Below, in pieces: positions 32,948 through 42,320 of a stretch of DNA of 64,000 bases. Source of the stretch: Rugamonas sp. A1-17 (GTDB taxonomy: Bacteria > Pseudomonadota > Gammaproteobacteria > Burkholderiales > Burkholderiaceae_D); the NCBI GenBank assembly GCA_025548565.1, contig JAJLPB010000004.1, positions 62,001-126,000 of the forward strand, given 5' to 3'. A program made the position numbers and the translations under genes. The notes below the pieces were generated by a model that had not been told where the DNA came from, did not search any database, and worked only from the letters and a program-made list of their open reading frames with translations. Every line of letters starts with the position of its first letter. Position 1 is the stretch's first letter.

Positions 32948-35407
32948 TTAGCGGCCGTACCAGTAGCGCGCGTGCGCCTCGCGATAGGTGGCGATATCGA
33001 TCGAGTGGCCGAAATCCAGCGTCAGCGCGCCCGTCTGGTCGGTGCGCAGGCGCTCGATGTGCAGCTGGCCGTAGCGGTCGTAGACTTCCGGCTTGGGATG
33101 GTGATAACGATTACGATAACCCACCTGGAACACGGCGGTCCGCGGCTGAACCGCCTGCAGGAAGGCCGGTGTGGACGATGTGCCGCTGCCGTGGTGCGGC
33201 GCCAGCAGCACGTCGGCGCGCAGGCTGGCGCGGTCGCGCTGCAGCAGCGCGGCCTCCTGGGCCGCTTCGATGTCGGCGGCCAGCAGCATGGCCTTGCCGC
33301 CGGCGGTGATCTTCAGCGTGCAGCCGCGCGCGTTCGGCTTGAGCGCCGCGTCGGCGTAGCTGGCGGGCAGCGGATGCAGCATCTCGAAGCGCACGCCGTC
33401 CCAGTTCCAGCGCTGTCCCGCCGCGCAATGCAGGTGCTGGCGCGCGACGCTGGCGATCGGATGCTGGACAGGCAGCGAGGACAGCACCCAATTCACCCGC
33501 ACGCCATCCAGCACCGTCAGGGCGCCGCCGGAGTGGTCGATGTCGCTGTGGGTGACGATCATGCCGTCCAACGCGGCGATGCCGCGCGCCTTCAGGTAAG
33601 GAAGGATGACGCGGTTGCCGGCGTTGGAGGTGGGTGCATAGGAGGGGCCGGTGTCGTACAGCAGGCGATGCTGGCTGGTCTCGATCAGCAGTGCCATGCC
33701 CTGCCCCACATCGAAGACAGTGACGCTCATGTGGCCCGGCGCCGGATGCGAAGGTTCCGCGGCCAGCAACGGTATCCACGTCGCGAGGCCCAGCCAGCGC
33801 ACAGGCCAACCGCGCGGCGCGAGCAACCAGATGGTGCCGCACGTGGCCCAGCAGAATAGCCAGAACGGCGGCGTCGGCGCGCTCCACACGGCGTAGCGCA
33901 AGCCGCTGAACCATTGCAGGCATACGGCCAGCCATTCCACCAGCAGATGTGCAAGGCCCAGCACCGGTACCGCCAGCAGCGCGGGCAGCATGCTGCCAAC
34001 CAGCGCGAGCGGTGTGACCACAAGACTGATCAGCGGGATCGCCACCGCGTTCGCCAGCGGACTGACCACCGATACCTGCGCGAACAGCAACATCGTCAAC
34101 GGCACCAGGCCGAATGTGACCGCGTACTGTGTGTGGGCGCCGGCGCGCACGGCCCGCCAGAGCCGCTCGCGGCGCGAAGGCCCGTCACCATGCGCCGCGT
34201 GAGGTGGACGTTCGGGTCTCCGCACGATGCGTCCAACGGTGGCATACAAAATTGTGGCGACCGCTCCGAACGAGAGCCAGAAGCCTGGCCACAACACCGC
34301 CCAGGGATCGATCAGCACCACCACTGCGAGTGCGCTACACAGCACTTGCGTCACGCTGGCGATGCGGTTTAACCATAGCGCGGCGGCGACCACCATCAGC
34401 ATGTACAAGGTGCGCTGCGCCGGCACACCGAAGCCGGCCAGCAGCACGTAGAACAGCGCCACCGTCGCGCCGACCAGCGCCGCGACTTTTTGTGCAGGCA
34501 GCAGCAGAGGCAGTTGCGCGCACGTGAAGAAGGAGTGGCGCCACAGCTTAAATGCCGTCAGCGCGAACAGCCCCGCCACCATCGTGATGTGCAACCCTGA
34601 GATGGAAATGAGGTGGCCGATGCCGGTGCGGTTGAAGACGTTCCAGTCGGATTGGTCGATGCCTCGTTGGTCGCCAACCACCAGCGCGACGATCACGCCC
34701 GCATACGGCTTGTCCGGCAGCGCGGCCAGGATGCGGGCCCGCAGCAATGCCCGCGTATGCTCGATCATATTGCCGGCACTGAAGACGAAACTATCGAGCC
34801 GGCGGTTGTCCCGCACCGGTCGCACATACCCCGTCGCGCGCAGGCCCTGCTCCAGCAGCCACACTTCGTAATCGAAGCCATATGGGTTGGCGTTGCCGTG
34901 CGGCCGTTGCAGCCGCACGGTCAGCTGCCAGCGCTCGCCGGGCTGCACGTCGCCGACTTCGTTCACCTGATCGCGAAAGCCCGCGTACCAGGCCAGCGAG
35001 ATATGCGGCGGTACCGCGTTCTGCGCGCCGTTCAGCACGCGCTCCACCGCGAAATTGAAACGCACGCCCTGATCGAAGCGGTACGGCAGATTGTCGATGG
35101 TGCCGACCAGCGTGAGGTCCCGGCCTTCATCGGCGAGGGCAAGCTGCGGGGCCAGTACGCGCTGCGCCATCCAGGCGGCCCAGAAGAATCCGATCACGCC
35201 GCCGGCCAGCAATGACGCGGCACAGCGCAACGCCGTCTCCGCATGCACGCCGATACGGACAGCGCGCCGGCGCAACCAGCCGCGCCACAAACAGAGCCAG
35301 ATCGCGAACAGCGACGCGGCGGCCAGGCCGGCCGACGCGGACGGCAGCGTCGCCTGCGTTTGCAGCAAGGCCGCTCCCGCGGCGAAGCCTGTCATCACCG
35401 CCCTCAT
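32948..35407 (-). CDS. comEC: ComEC/Rec2 DNA internalisation channel
   Basis: About 819 residues. ATG at 35407 preferred over a TTG at 35425 because AGGAG lies 10 bases upstream. Order: N-terminal membrane helices, a DUF4131-like OB domain (about 90-190), the Competence domain with the GHLISISGLHITMVAGL segment and about nine helices, and a C-terminal metallo-beta-lactamase-like domain with THSDIDHSGG and APHHGSGTSS. It imports single-stranded DNA in natural transformation. The metal ligands of the beta-lactamase-like domain are intact. Confidence 0.93.
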   Translation of the reverse strand: MRAVMTGFAAGAALLQTQATLPSASAGLAAASLFAIWLCLWRGWLRRRAVRIGVHAETALRCAASLLAGGVIGFFWAAWMAQRVLAPQLALADEGRDLTLVGTIDNLPYRFDQGVRFNFAVERVLNGAQNAVPPHISLAWYAGFRDQVNEVGDVQPGERWQLTVRLQRPHGNANPYGFDYEVWLLEQGLRATGYVRPVRDNRRLDSFVFSAGNMIEHTRALLRARILAALPDKPYAGVIVALVVGDQRGIDQSDWNVFNRTGIGHLISISGLHITMVAGLFALTAFKLWRHSFFTCAQLPLLLPAQKVAALVGATVALFYVLLAGFGVPAQRTLYMLMVVAAALWLNRIASVTQVLCSALAVVVLIDPWAVLWPGFWLSFGAVATILYATVGRIVRRPERPPHAAHGDGPSRRERLWRAVRAGAHTQYAVTFGLVPLTMLLFAQVSVVSPLANAVAIPLISLVVTPLALVGSMLPALLAVPVLGLAHLLVEWLAVCLQWFSGLRYAVWSAPTPPFWLFCWATCGTIWLLAPRGWPVRWLGLATWIPLLAAEPSHPAPGHMSVTVFDVGQGMALLIETSQHRLLYDTGPSYAPTSNAGNRVILPYLKARGIAALDGMIVTHSDIDHSGGALTVLDGVRVNWVLSSLPVQHPIASVARQHLHCAAGQRWNWDGVRFEMLHPLPASYADAALKPNARGCTLKITAGGKAMLLAADIEAAQEAALLQRDRASLRADVLLAPHHGSGTSSTPAFLQAVQPRTAVFQVGYRNRYHHPKPEVYDRYGQLHIERLRTDQTGALTLDFGHSIDIATYREAHARYWYGR

Positions 35408-35497
35408 CGCGCCGCCGCTCCTCAAGTATCACAACAGTCCGATACTACGCAGATGCGACTACGAGGCACGGGCAACCGTGTCGTATATTGATACAGA

Positions 35498-37243
35498 TCA
35501 GCCGGTGCGGTAGGCAGTCAGTTGGTTCTGCATCAGGTGGAAGTACAAGCCGTCGCGTTGCTGGATCAGCTCCGCGTGCGCGCCCTGCTGCACAACGGCG
35601 CCGCGCTCCAGCACCAGCGCGCGGTCGGCCTTGACGATGGTGGAATAGCGATGCGCGATGACGATGGTGGTGCGCCCTTCCATCAGCTTGTCCAGCGCCT
35701 GCTGCACTTGCAGCTCGCTGGCGGAATCGAGCGCGCTGGTGGCTTCGTCGAGAATCAGGATCTTCGGATCGCGCAGCAAGGCGCGGGCGATGGCGATGCG
35801 CTGCTTCTGCCCTCCGGACAGCTGCACGCCGCGTTCGCCCACCACGGTATCGTAACCATGCGGGAAGCCTGCGATGAAATCATGCGCGTTGGCCAGCCGG
35901 GCGGCGTCGGCCACTTCATCGCGCGTCACCTGCCGGTCCGGCACGGCGAAGGCGATGTTCTCGAAGATACTGCCCGAGAACAGCGACGGCTCCTGTTCGA
36001 CGATGGCGATGTGCGCACGCACGCCGGCCACGTCCAGCTGTTCCGACGGCACGCCGTCGAAGGCGACGCAGCCCTGGTGCGGGCGATAGAACCCGAGTAT
36101 CAGGCTGGCGATGGTGGACTTGCCCGCGCCCGAAGCGCCCACCAGCGCGACGTTTTCGCCAGCCGCGATCACGAAGCTCACGCCGTCAAGGGCGACCTTT
36201 TCCGGCCGCTCGGGATAAACAAAGCTGACATCGTGGAATGCCAGGTCGCCGTGCAGCGTCACCGCACCGGCAGGCGGCGCAACCGGACGCGCTTCGCTCT
36301 CGATGATTTCGAATACCCGCTCCGTGGCGCCGATGGTGCGCATCCAGTCGCTCCAGAAGTCGCTGACCGCGCCGGATGAACTGGTGACCATGCCGGCATA
36401 AATCACAAAGCTGGTCAGCTCCCCGACCGACAGGCTACCCTGCCCTATCAGCCGTGATCCCAGCCACAAGGTCACCAGCAGGGCCAGATACATGACGAAC
36501 GACGACACGCCACGGAACGATGCAAGCAAGCGCGTGTTGGCGATGGCCGCCGTCAGCGCATGCGCGGTGGCGTCGTCATATTTGGCGCCGGCGGCGCGCT
36601 GCTGGTTGAAGGCGTGAACCAATCGGATGTTGGTGAAGTATTCGTGCGCCACGCCACCGCATTCCGCCTGCCGCTGCTGGATGTCGCGCGAGCGCTGGAG
36701 CACTTGCTTGCCCAGCCAGTCGCCCATGTACAGCGTCAGCGGAACGTAGACCAGCAGGATCAGGCTGAGCACCGGGGAGATCAACAGCAGCATGACGACG
36801 CAACCAGCCAGCACGCACAGCGAACGCAATGAGATGGCCAGGCCCATGGTCAGCGTGTCGTGCAGGATTTCGACGTCGGCCGACAGGCGGCTGGTCAGTT
36901 CGCCGACGTTGTGCTTGTCGTAGAATCCCACCGGCTGCCGTATCAGCGCGCCGTACAGCAGACGGCGGATGCGCGCGACGATCATGTGTCCGGACGATTC
37001 GAACAGGTAGTAGCGCATCGTGGTCGCCACCGCCTGTAGCGCCAGCACCGCCGTCACAATCGCGGCGAAGGGAGCGAACCAGCTGCTGTCGCCCTTCATG
37101 CCGATATGATCGATAAAGTACGACAGCGCCCTCGGATAACTCAGCTCCACCAGCACCGTCAACGCCATGAACAACAGGCCCAAGGCCAGGCGCGGCGCGA
37201 ATGTGCGCAGCAGCGCAAGCCGTTGCAGGTGCGGATTGCTCAT
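35498..37243 (-). CDS. ABC exporter, fused membrane and ATPase domains
   Basis: 581 residues from ATG 37243 (MSNPHLQRL); the longer frame runs into the proteinase gene. Six membrane helices (about 15-310) of the MsbA/LmrA exporter type, then the ATPase: Walker A GASGAGKS, Q loop, signature LSGGQKQR, Walker B ILILDEATS, H loop (IAHRYST). There is no N-terminal C39 peptidase domain. It lies 4 bases after an SDH-family proteinase gene and in line with a small peptide gene, so a peptide-exporting role is possible. MsbA-like lipid export or drug efflux are alternatives. Confidence 0.88.
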   Translation of the reverse strand: MSNPHLQRLALLRTFAPRLALGLLFMALTVLVELSYPRALSYFIDHIGMKGDSSWFAPFAAIVTAVLALQAVATTMRYYLFESSGHMIVARIRRLLYGALIRQPVGFYDKHNVGELTSRLSADVEILHDTLTMGLAISLRSLCVLAGCVVMLLLISPVLSLILLVYVPLTLYMGDWLGKQVLQRSRDIQQRQAECGGVAHEYFTNIRLVHAFNQQRAAGAKYDDATAHALTAAIANTRLLASFRGVSSFVMYLALLVTLWLGSRLIGQGSLSVGELTSFVIYAGMVTSSSGAVSDFWSDWMRTIGATERVFEIIESEARPVAPPAGAVTLHGDLAFHDVSFVYPERPEKVALDGVSFVIAAGENVALVGASGAGKSTIASLILGFYRPHQGCVAFDGVPSEQLDVAGVRAHIAIVEQEPSLFSGSIFENIAFAVPDRQVTRDEVADAARLANAHDFIAGFPHGYDTVVGERGVQLSGGQKQRIAIARALLRDPKILILDEATSALDSASELQVQQALDKLMEGRTTIVIAHRYSTIVKADRALVLERGAVVQQGAHAELIQQRDGLYFHLMQNQLTAYRTG

Positions 37244-37247
37244 CCGT

Positions 37248-38126
37248 TCAGACGGAGCCGGACCAGCGCGGCAGCAGTCCATCCTGCCGCCGGTAGCGCA
37301 CCGCCACGCCGTCGCGCGTGGCCAGCAATGCATCCTGCACCGGCGCCTCGATCGAGGCCCGGGCGCCGCCACCGATATGGGCTTGCAGCATCCGCGAGAT
37401 GTCCCACGCCAGGTCGTCTATCGCCGGCTCGCTCCTCACCCGCAGGCCGAGGGCCGCCAACTCTTCGCCGGTGATCGCATAGTGGTGCGAGTGGTAGCCG
37501 GACATCAGGTGCTCGACGATGCGGGCACGCGCCTCGGCATCGCGTTGCGGCAGCTGATGGCGCAGCAGTTCCTCGCCGATCTGGCGCAACTCCAGCGTGC
37601 TGCGGTAGAACGCCGTCAGCGTCGGCGGGAACACACTGGCGCTCAACAGCGACAAAGCCTCCGCGCGCGCCTGCCCTGCATCCGCGCCGAACCAGGCGGC
37701 GCACATCTCGCCGAAGCGCTGGATGTCCTGGGACGATACCGCAGTGGACTCGCCGCCATCGGCATCGCCCTGCAGGTGCGGATCGATGGGCGAGAAGATG
37801 GCCAATTCGCCGGCGATGATTTCGTCGCCCGCGAGCGTCAACAGCGTGGCCGATGATTGGCAGTGGAACGGCACGATGAAAGTCAATCGCTGCGTGTACT
37901 CGCGCAGCAGCAGCGCGATGCGGCGCGCGGCGTTGACGACACCGCCCCGGCATTGCAGCACCACGTCCAGCCGCTCGCCGCGCCCGATGGCGCGCAGCTG
38001 GCGGTACAGCTCCGGCAGCATTTCCATGTCCAGCTGGGACGCCGCCATCACCAACACGCGGCTGCCACGCAATGCTTCGAGTTGCTTGATTTTCTCCGGC
38101 AGATGTTCGTTCAGTGCATGCGGCAT
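37248..38126 (-). CDS. SDH-family Clp-fold serine proteinase
   Basis: 292 residues, ATG with AGGAG 6 bases upstream. The fold is Clp/crotonase-like: LDVVLQCRGGVVNAARRIA (residues 53-71), the catalytic Ser in VPFHCQSSATLL (Ser91 or Ser92), then a DEIIAGELAIFSPIDPHLQG block that is diagnostic of the serine-dehydrogenase-proteinase (SDH_sah) family, relatives of SppA. There is no signal peptide or membrane helix, unlike most SppA proteins, so it acts in the cytoplasm. It is placed between a 58-codon peptide gene and an ABC exporter. Leader or precursor cleavage is my inference. Confidence 0.82.
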   Translation of the reverse strand: MPHALNEHLPEKIKQLEALRGSRVLVMAASQLDMEMLPELYRQLRAIGRGERLDVVLQCRGGVVNAARRIALLLREYTQRLTFIVPFHCQSSATLLTLAGDEIIAGELAIFSPIDPHLQGDADGGESTAVSSQDIQRFGEMCAAWFGADAGQARAEALSLLSASVFPPTLTAFYRSTLELRQIGEELLRHQLPQRDAEARARIVEHLMSGYHSHHYAITGEELAALGLRVRSEPAIDDLAWDISRMLQAHIGGGARASIEAPVQDALLATRDGVAVRYRRQDGLLPRWSGSV

Positions 38127-38141
38127 GCGGTCTCCTGCGAG

Positions 38142-38158
38142 AGCGGCGCCGCGCCGCT
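38142..38158 (-). other. Intercistronic hairpin between peptide and proteinase genes
   Basis: AGCGGCG at 38142-38148 and CGCCGCT at 38152-38158 form a 7-bp GC stem with a 3-base loop. No T run follows on the minus strand, and the proteinase Shine-Dalgarno site starts a few bases later. It could act as a partial terminator or RNA 3' stabiliser that raises peptide mRNA over the downstream genes. Confidence 0.45.
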
Positions 38159-38195
38159 GGACGGCAAGCGTCCGGGGCGCGGGACGGTCAGAAGC

Positions 38196-38372
38196 TTAGC
38201 ACCAGATGCCGGCGTCGGCGATCCGGTTGCGCGGGCCGCGGGCGTCGGGACCCGAGCAGCCGGCCAACGCTACGCCCTCGCGGGCTTTCCACTGCGGCGC
38301 GGCTTTCACGGCGCCGGCTTTTTTCTCTGCCAGTTTGAATGCAAACAGCTTTGTCTCATTTTGCTTTTTCAT
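38196..38372 (-). CDS. Small 58-residue peptide, possible exported or processed precursor
   Basis: ATG at 38372, TAA at 38196-38198, with AGAGG 8 bases upstream of the start. The N-terminal half is Lys-rich and amphipathic (KLFAFKLAEKKAG), with Trp28. The C-terminal half is Gly/Ala/Arg/Asp-rich, contains Cys39 and ends in IWC (Cys58). Codon use is like its neighbours (third positions largely G/C in the second half). I know no family for it. It is the first gene behind a good promoter and precedes a proteinase and an ABC exporter, the arrangement of a leader-core peptide precursor. It could also be a small cytoplasmic protein. Confidence 0.6.
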   Translation of the reverse strand: MKKQNETKLFAFKLAEKKAGAVKAAPQWKAREGVALAGCSGPDARGPRNRIADAGIWC

Positions 38373-38410
38373 TTGTAGAACCTCTTCGGATAGTTAAAGT
38401 TCAAACGATG

Positions 38411-38460
38411 ACCACGGATAGTGGTGCAAGAAAGGTATCATTGCTGTTTATTCATGTCAA
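38411..38460 (-). promoter_or_regulatory. Promoter and inverted repeat of the peptide-proteinase-exporter operon
   Basis: On the minus strand: consensus -35 TTGACA (38460-38455), 17-base spacer, -10 TACCTT (38437-38432) with an extended TGA just before it. ACCAC-N5-GTGGT (38411-38425) lies at the expected transcription start, about 40 bases before the peptide ATG, and could be an operator or a 5' hairpin. Confidence 0.6.
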
Positions 38461-38481
38461 TAAGACACAGTTACCGTTGCG

Positions 38482-39282
38482 TTATTTCACCGACACATCG
38501 GTGGACTTGACCGCCACGCGCTCGGTGATGTTCTTGGCGGCGATGGTTTCGGTCAGGAAGGAGGTCGACTTGACCAGCAAGTCACGCGCGACTTCTTCCA
38601 GCGGAGAGCCGCTGATGCTGGCGTGATTGCCGCCGAGCCCGACGCCGCCGCCCCAACCCAGGGCCGACACGCCGAAGCCGTTCTTTTCATTATTGGCCTG
38701 GAAGGTTTTGGAGGCGATGATCTTGGCGCGCTTGACGTCCACCACGCGGATGTCCATGTTCATGTGCACCTTGGATTTCTTGAAGTCGACCGAACCGGCC
38801 AGCAGGCCCAGCGGACCTTTGAGGAAGCCCAGGCCGCCCAGGCCGGTGGAGCTTTGCTCGAAGCCCAGCGAGGTGATCGAACCGGTGATCATGTAGTCGG
38901 CCGCTTCGGCCTCGACCTTCTTGCCGATCAGCGCCAGTTCCTTGTTGATCTCTTCCATTTCGGCGCGCTCCTGCACGTCGAAACAGCCAGTCTGCGTGAG
39001 CGCGGTGGCCAGCATTTCGGTCATGCCGGTGCCGACGCCGGTGTAGCTCGGCTGCGCCACATTGCCCTGGCGCTCCCACCAGCGGTACTGGCGCGGATCC
39101 TGCTGACCGGCGCCGGACGAGCAATCGGCCGATTTGCACTTGAACTCGGTGAACACGACCTTGGCGGCCGGATTGGCGCACTTGGGCACATCGATCTGGC
39201 GCTCGGCGACCTCGCTCGGGTCGGCAAGGCACAGGACGGGAACAAACAGGAGGGCGGCGGCAATGCCAGCGTGAGATTTCAT
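38482..39282 (-). CDS. CsgG-like exported protein
   Basis: 266 residues from ATG 39282 (MKSHAGIAAALLF), with a Sec signal ending near ALCLADP. The body has the CsgG/HfaB pattern: TGMTEMLATALTQTGCFDVQERAEMEEINKE, then DYMITGSITSLGFE and a VDVKRAKIIASKTF strand. CsgG forms the outer-membrane pore of curli; many paralogues have unrelated or unknown envelope roles. The usual acylated Cys after the signal is not evident, and no curlin genes are near. It is a single gene in the same direction as the peptide operon. Confidence 0.8.
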   Translation of the reverse strand: MKSHAGIAAALLFVPVLCLADPSEVAERQIDVPKCANPAAKVVFTEFKCKSADCSSGAGQQDPRQYRWWERQGNVAQPSYTGVGTGMTEMLATALTQTGCFDVQERAEMEEINKELALIGKKVEAEAADYMITGSITSLGFEQSSTGLGGLGFLKGPLGLLAGSVDFKKSKVHMNMDIRVVDVKRAKIIASKTFQANNEKNGFGVSALGWGGGVGLGGNHASISGSPLEEVARDLLVKSTSFLTETIAAKNITERVAVKSTDVSVK

Positions 39283-39435
39283 CTTAGGGATCGTGAGAAG
39301 TGGAGGGAAAAACATTGGCAATTATGCACCACACCCCGATCCGTAATTCTATCTAAATGTCACAAAAACATGATAAATGAATAAAGTTTAAGGCGACGCA
39401 ACACTTCCCCCGAAATTTTGTGGTTGAGCTCGTCA

Positions 39436-40230
39436 TCAACATCCTAACATGCGGGTCAGTGTTTGCCTGGCGTTTGCCGTGGTCGCGGACGCGACCTCCT
39501 CCACGCTCATTCCGCGCAACTCCGCCAGCACCGCGCCGATGCGGGGAATCTGGTCGGGACTATTGCGGCCGGGATGGACCCAGCTCGGCGCGATATCCGG
39601 CGCGTCGGTCTCCAGCACGATGGCGTCCAGCGGCAGCTCGGCCGCCAGGCGGCGGATTTGCAGCGCGCGGGTGAAGGTCATGGCGCCGCCGAAGCCGAGC
39701 TTGAAACCCAGTTCGATGTAGCCCTGCGCCTGCTGGAAGCTGCCGTTGAAGGCGTGGGCGATGCCGCCGGCCGGCCGGATCTGGCGCACGTGCTTGAGCA
39801 CCACGTCCTGCGAGCGGCGCACGTGCATCAGCACCGGCAGCTCGAAATCGCGGGCGATCTTGAGCTGCTCGCGGAAGAAGAAGATCTGCTTCTCGCGCAT
39901 CGCCGGCTCGGTCAGCATGGGGATGAAGAAGTCCAGGCCGATCTCGCCCAGCGCGACAAAGCGCTTGTCGCTCATCGCGGCGGCGACCTGCTCGCGCAAC
40001 ACGCGCAGGTCATCCTCCCCGGCGTGCGGCACATAGATCGGATGGATGCCCAGCGCGTAGCAGCCGTTGTCCACGCTGGCGGCCAGCTGCGCCACCACCG
40101 GGAAGTTGGCCGTCTCCACCGCCGGGATCACGATCATCGACACGCCCTGCTCCCGCGCCAGCGCCGCCTGCGCGGCGGATTCGCCGCCGAATTCGTGCGC
40201 GTCGAGGTGGCAGTGGGTGTCTATCCACAT
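39436..40230 (-). CDS. TatD-family metal-dependent hydrolase
   Basis: 264 residues. It begins WIDTHCHLDAHEF with the His-x-His metal pair, followed by GIHPIYVPHA, the ALGEIGLDFF Glu ligand, the LMHVRRSQD His, HAFNGS, and VLETDAPDIAP with the final Asp. These are all the ligands of TatD-type deoxyribonucleases. It is 4 bases after the lolD stop, so it is read from the lolC-lolD-tatD operon. Likely DNase/quality-control activity. Confidence 0.92.
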   Translation of the reverse strand: MWIDTHCHLDAHEFGGESAAQAALAREQGVSMIVIPAVETANFPVVAQLAASVDNGCYALGIHPIYVPHAGEDDLRVLREQVAAAMSDKRFVALGEIGLDFFIPMLTEPAMREKQIFFFREQLKIARDFELPVLMHVRRSQDVVLKHVRQIRPAGGIAHAFNGSFQQAQGYIELGFKLGFGGAMTFTRALQIRRLAAELPLDAIVLETDAPDIAPSWVHPGRNSPDQIPRIGAVLAELRGMSVEEVASATTANARQTLTRMLGC

Positions 40231-40234
40231 GACG

Positions 40235-40930
40235 TCAGTCCTGGTATGGCTGCAGGCCTTCGTCGGTCAGGCGCAGCACGCGGTCGCAGCGGCGCGCCAG
40301 CTCGATATCGTGGGTGACGATGATGAAAGCCGTGCCCAGGGTGCTCGACAGCTCCAGCATCAGGTCGAAGATCGTCTGCGCGGTCGCGTGATCGAGATTG
40401 CCGGTCGGTTCATCGGCCAGCACACAGGCCGGCTGCGTGACCAATGCCCGCGCCAGCGCCACGCGTTGACGCTCGCCGCCCGACAGCTCGCCCGGCACGT
40501 GCGTAACGCGCTTGGCCAGGTTGACGCGGGCGAGGATCTGCTGCGCCACGCTGGCCGCCTCGGCGCGTTTGACGCGGCGTATCATCAGCGGCATCGCCAC
40601 GTTATCGAGCGCGCTGAATTCCGGCAGCAGGTGATGGAACTGGTAGACGAAGCCCAGCGAAGCGTTGCGCAGGTCGCCGCGCGCGGTTTCGCTCAGGCTC
40701 GCGAAGTCCTTGCCCTGCAAGGTGACGCTGCCTTTGGTCGGCGTATCGAGGCCGCCCAGCAGGTGCAGCAGCGTCGATTTGCCGGAGCCGGAAGCGCCGA
40801 CGATGGCCACGCGTTCGCCGCGCCGCACGTCGATGTCGATACCGTTCAGCACCTGCACCGAATAGGCGCCTTGCGTGAACGTTTTGCCCAGGTTGCGGCA
40901 GGACAGGACCACAGGTTCGAGATTACTCAT
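40235..40930 (-). CDS. lolD: Lipoprotein-releasing ABC ATPase LolD
   Basis: 231 residues. Walker [10 protein letters not shown], LolD-specific [13 protein letters not shown] loop in [17 protein letters not shown], signature LSGGERQRV, Walker [13 protein letters not shown]. The HHLLPEF motif is typical of LolD. It energises release of lipoproteins from the inner membrane to LolA. It overlaps the lolC/E stop by 8 bases. Confidence 0.94.
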   Translation of the reverse strand: MSNLEPVVLSCRNLGKTFTQGAYSVQVLNGIDIDVRRGERVAIVGASGSGKSTLLHLLGGLDTPTKGSVTLQGKDFASLSETARGDLRNASLGFVYQFHHLLPEFSALDNVAMPLMIRRVKRAEAASVAQQILARVNLAKRVTHVPGELSGGERQRVALARALVTQPACVLADEPTGNLDHATAQTIFDLMLELSSTLGTAFIIVTHDIELARRCDRVLRLTDEGLQPYQD

Positions 40931-42188
40931 AGCGCAGCGCCTCCGCAGGTTTCACGCGGGCGGCCCACCAGCTCGGGTACAGCGTCGCCACAAAGGCCAG
41001 CACCACGGCGACCCCACCGATCTTGGACACGTCCGGCCAGCGCAGGTCGGACGGCACGGCGCTGATGTAGTAGATATCCTTCGACAAAAACTGCACTCCC
41101 AATAAATGTTCGATAAACGGCACGATGACGTCGATGTTGAGCGCCACCAGCACGCCCAGGCCGACGCCGATCGCGGTGCCGAGGATGCCCACCAGCGCGC
41201 CCTGGATCATGAAGATCTTCATGATCGAACGCGGCGAGGCGCCCAGCGTGCGCAGGATGGCGATGTCGGCCTGCTTGTCGGTCACGGTCATCACCAGCGT
41301 CGACACCAGGTTGAACGCGGCCACCGCGATGATCAGCGTCAGGATGATGAACATCATGCGCTTCTCGGTCTGCACGGCGGCGAACCAGTTGGCGTTCAGT
41401 TTGGACCAATCGCGCATGATCAGGTCACCCGACATGCTGTTCTTCAGGTCCTGCGCCACTTGCGGCGCGCGGTGCATGTCCGACAGGCGCAGGCGCAGAC
41501 CGGCCGGCGCATCCATGCGCAGCAGCTTCTCGGCGTCGGTCAGGTGGACGAAGGCCAGCGCCGAGTCGAACTCGTTGTGGCCCGCCTCGAAGATCCCGAC
41601 CACGGTGAACGAGCGCAAACGGGGCAGCACACCGGCCGGCGTCGGCTGGCCCTGGGCCAGCGCCAGCGTGACCTTCTCGCCGAGGTTGACGCGCAGCGCG
41701 CGCGCCAGCTCGATCCCCAGCACGATGTTGTAGCTGCCCGGCTGCAGCGCGTTGAAGCTTCCGCGCTTGGTCTGCTTGGCGACGTCGGAGACGTTGGGTT
41801 CCTGCTCCGGCAGCACGCCGCGGATGATGGCCGGACGCAGCACGTCGTCGCGCACCAGCATGCCCTGGGTCTCGGCGAACGGCGCCGCGCCGATCACTTC
41901 GGGATTCTTGCGCGCTTCGGCGGCGGCGGCGTGCCAGTCCGGCATCGAACCACGGGCGTCGAAGATCTCGATGTGGGCCAGCACCGACAGCATGCGGTCC
42001 GTCACTTCCTTCTGGAAGCCGTTCATCACCGACAGCACGACGATCAGCGCGGCCACGCCCAGGCCAATGCCGGCCATGGAAATCAACGAGATAAAGGAGA
42101 TAAAACTGTTACGCCCGCTGCGCTTGCCGGCGCGCGTGTAACGCAGGCCGACCAGCCACTCAAAGGGCAGATTCTGGATAATGCTCAT
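40923..42188 (-). CDS. lolC: LolC/LolE lipoprotein-releasing permease
   Basis: 421 residues. N-terminal helix with a [19 protein letters not shown] region, a large periplasmic domain (about 50-270), and three C-terminal helices in the FtsX-like domain with [23 protein letters not shown] single lolC/E-type gene before lolD is common in betaproteobacteria. It is divergent from the rpfE-like gene. Confidence 0.9.
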   Translation of the reverse strand: MSIIQNLPFEWLVGLRYTRAGKRSGRNSFISFISLISMAGIGLGVAALIVVLSVMNGFQKEVTDRMLSVLAHIEIFDARGSMPDWHAAAAEARKNPEVIGAAPFAETQGMLVRDDVLRPAIIRGVLPEQEPNVSDVAKQTKRGSFNALQPGSYNIVLGIELARALRVNLGEKVTLALAQGQPTPAGVLPRLRSFTVVGIFEAGHNEFDSALAFVHLTDAEKLLRMDAPAGLRLRLSDMHRAPQVAQDLKNSMSGDLIMRDWSKLNANWFAAVQTEKRMMFIILTLIIAVAAFNLVSTLVMTVTDKQADIAILRTLGASPRSIMKIFMIQGALVGILGTAIGVGLGVLVALNIDVIVPFIEHLLGVQFLSKDIYYISAVPSDLRWPDVSKIGGVAVVLAFVATLYPSWWAARVKPAEALRYE

Positions 42189-42320
42189 GGGCTCCGTGGG
42201 GAATCAAACTTGGTGAGCCCGCAGTTTGCCATATAAATAGCATGTCATGGGTGAAAAAGCCCACGCCGGGCAGCGGCGACGCCGCTGGCAAGCCATGTAA
42301 ACATCCCGCCGCAGCCCGCT

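Noticed and set aside
35498..37243. Assigning the ABC exporter as MsbA proper
   Set aside because: Motifs fit the broad exporter class, but the operon context with a peptide and proteinase and the absence of lpxK nearby make a lipid A role unproven.
42271..42287. GC palindrome CAGCGGCG/CGCCGCTG in the lolC-rpfE gap as a terminator
   Set aside because: No T run on either strand and no gene ends there; both flanking genes start from this gap.
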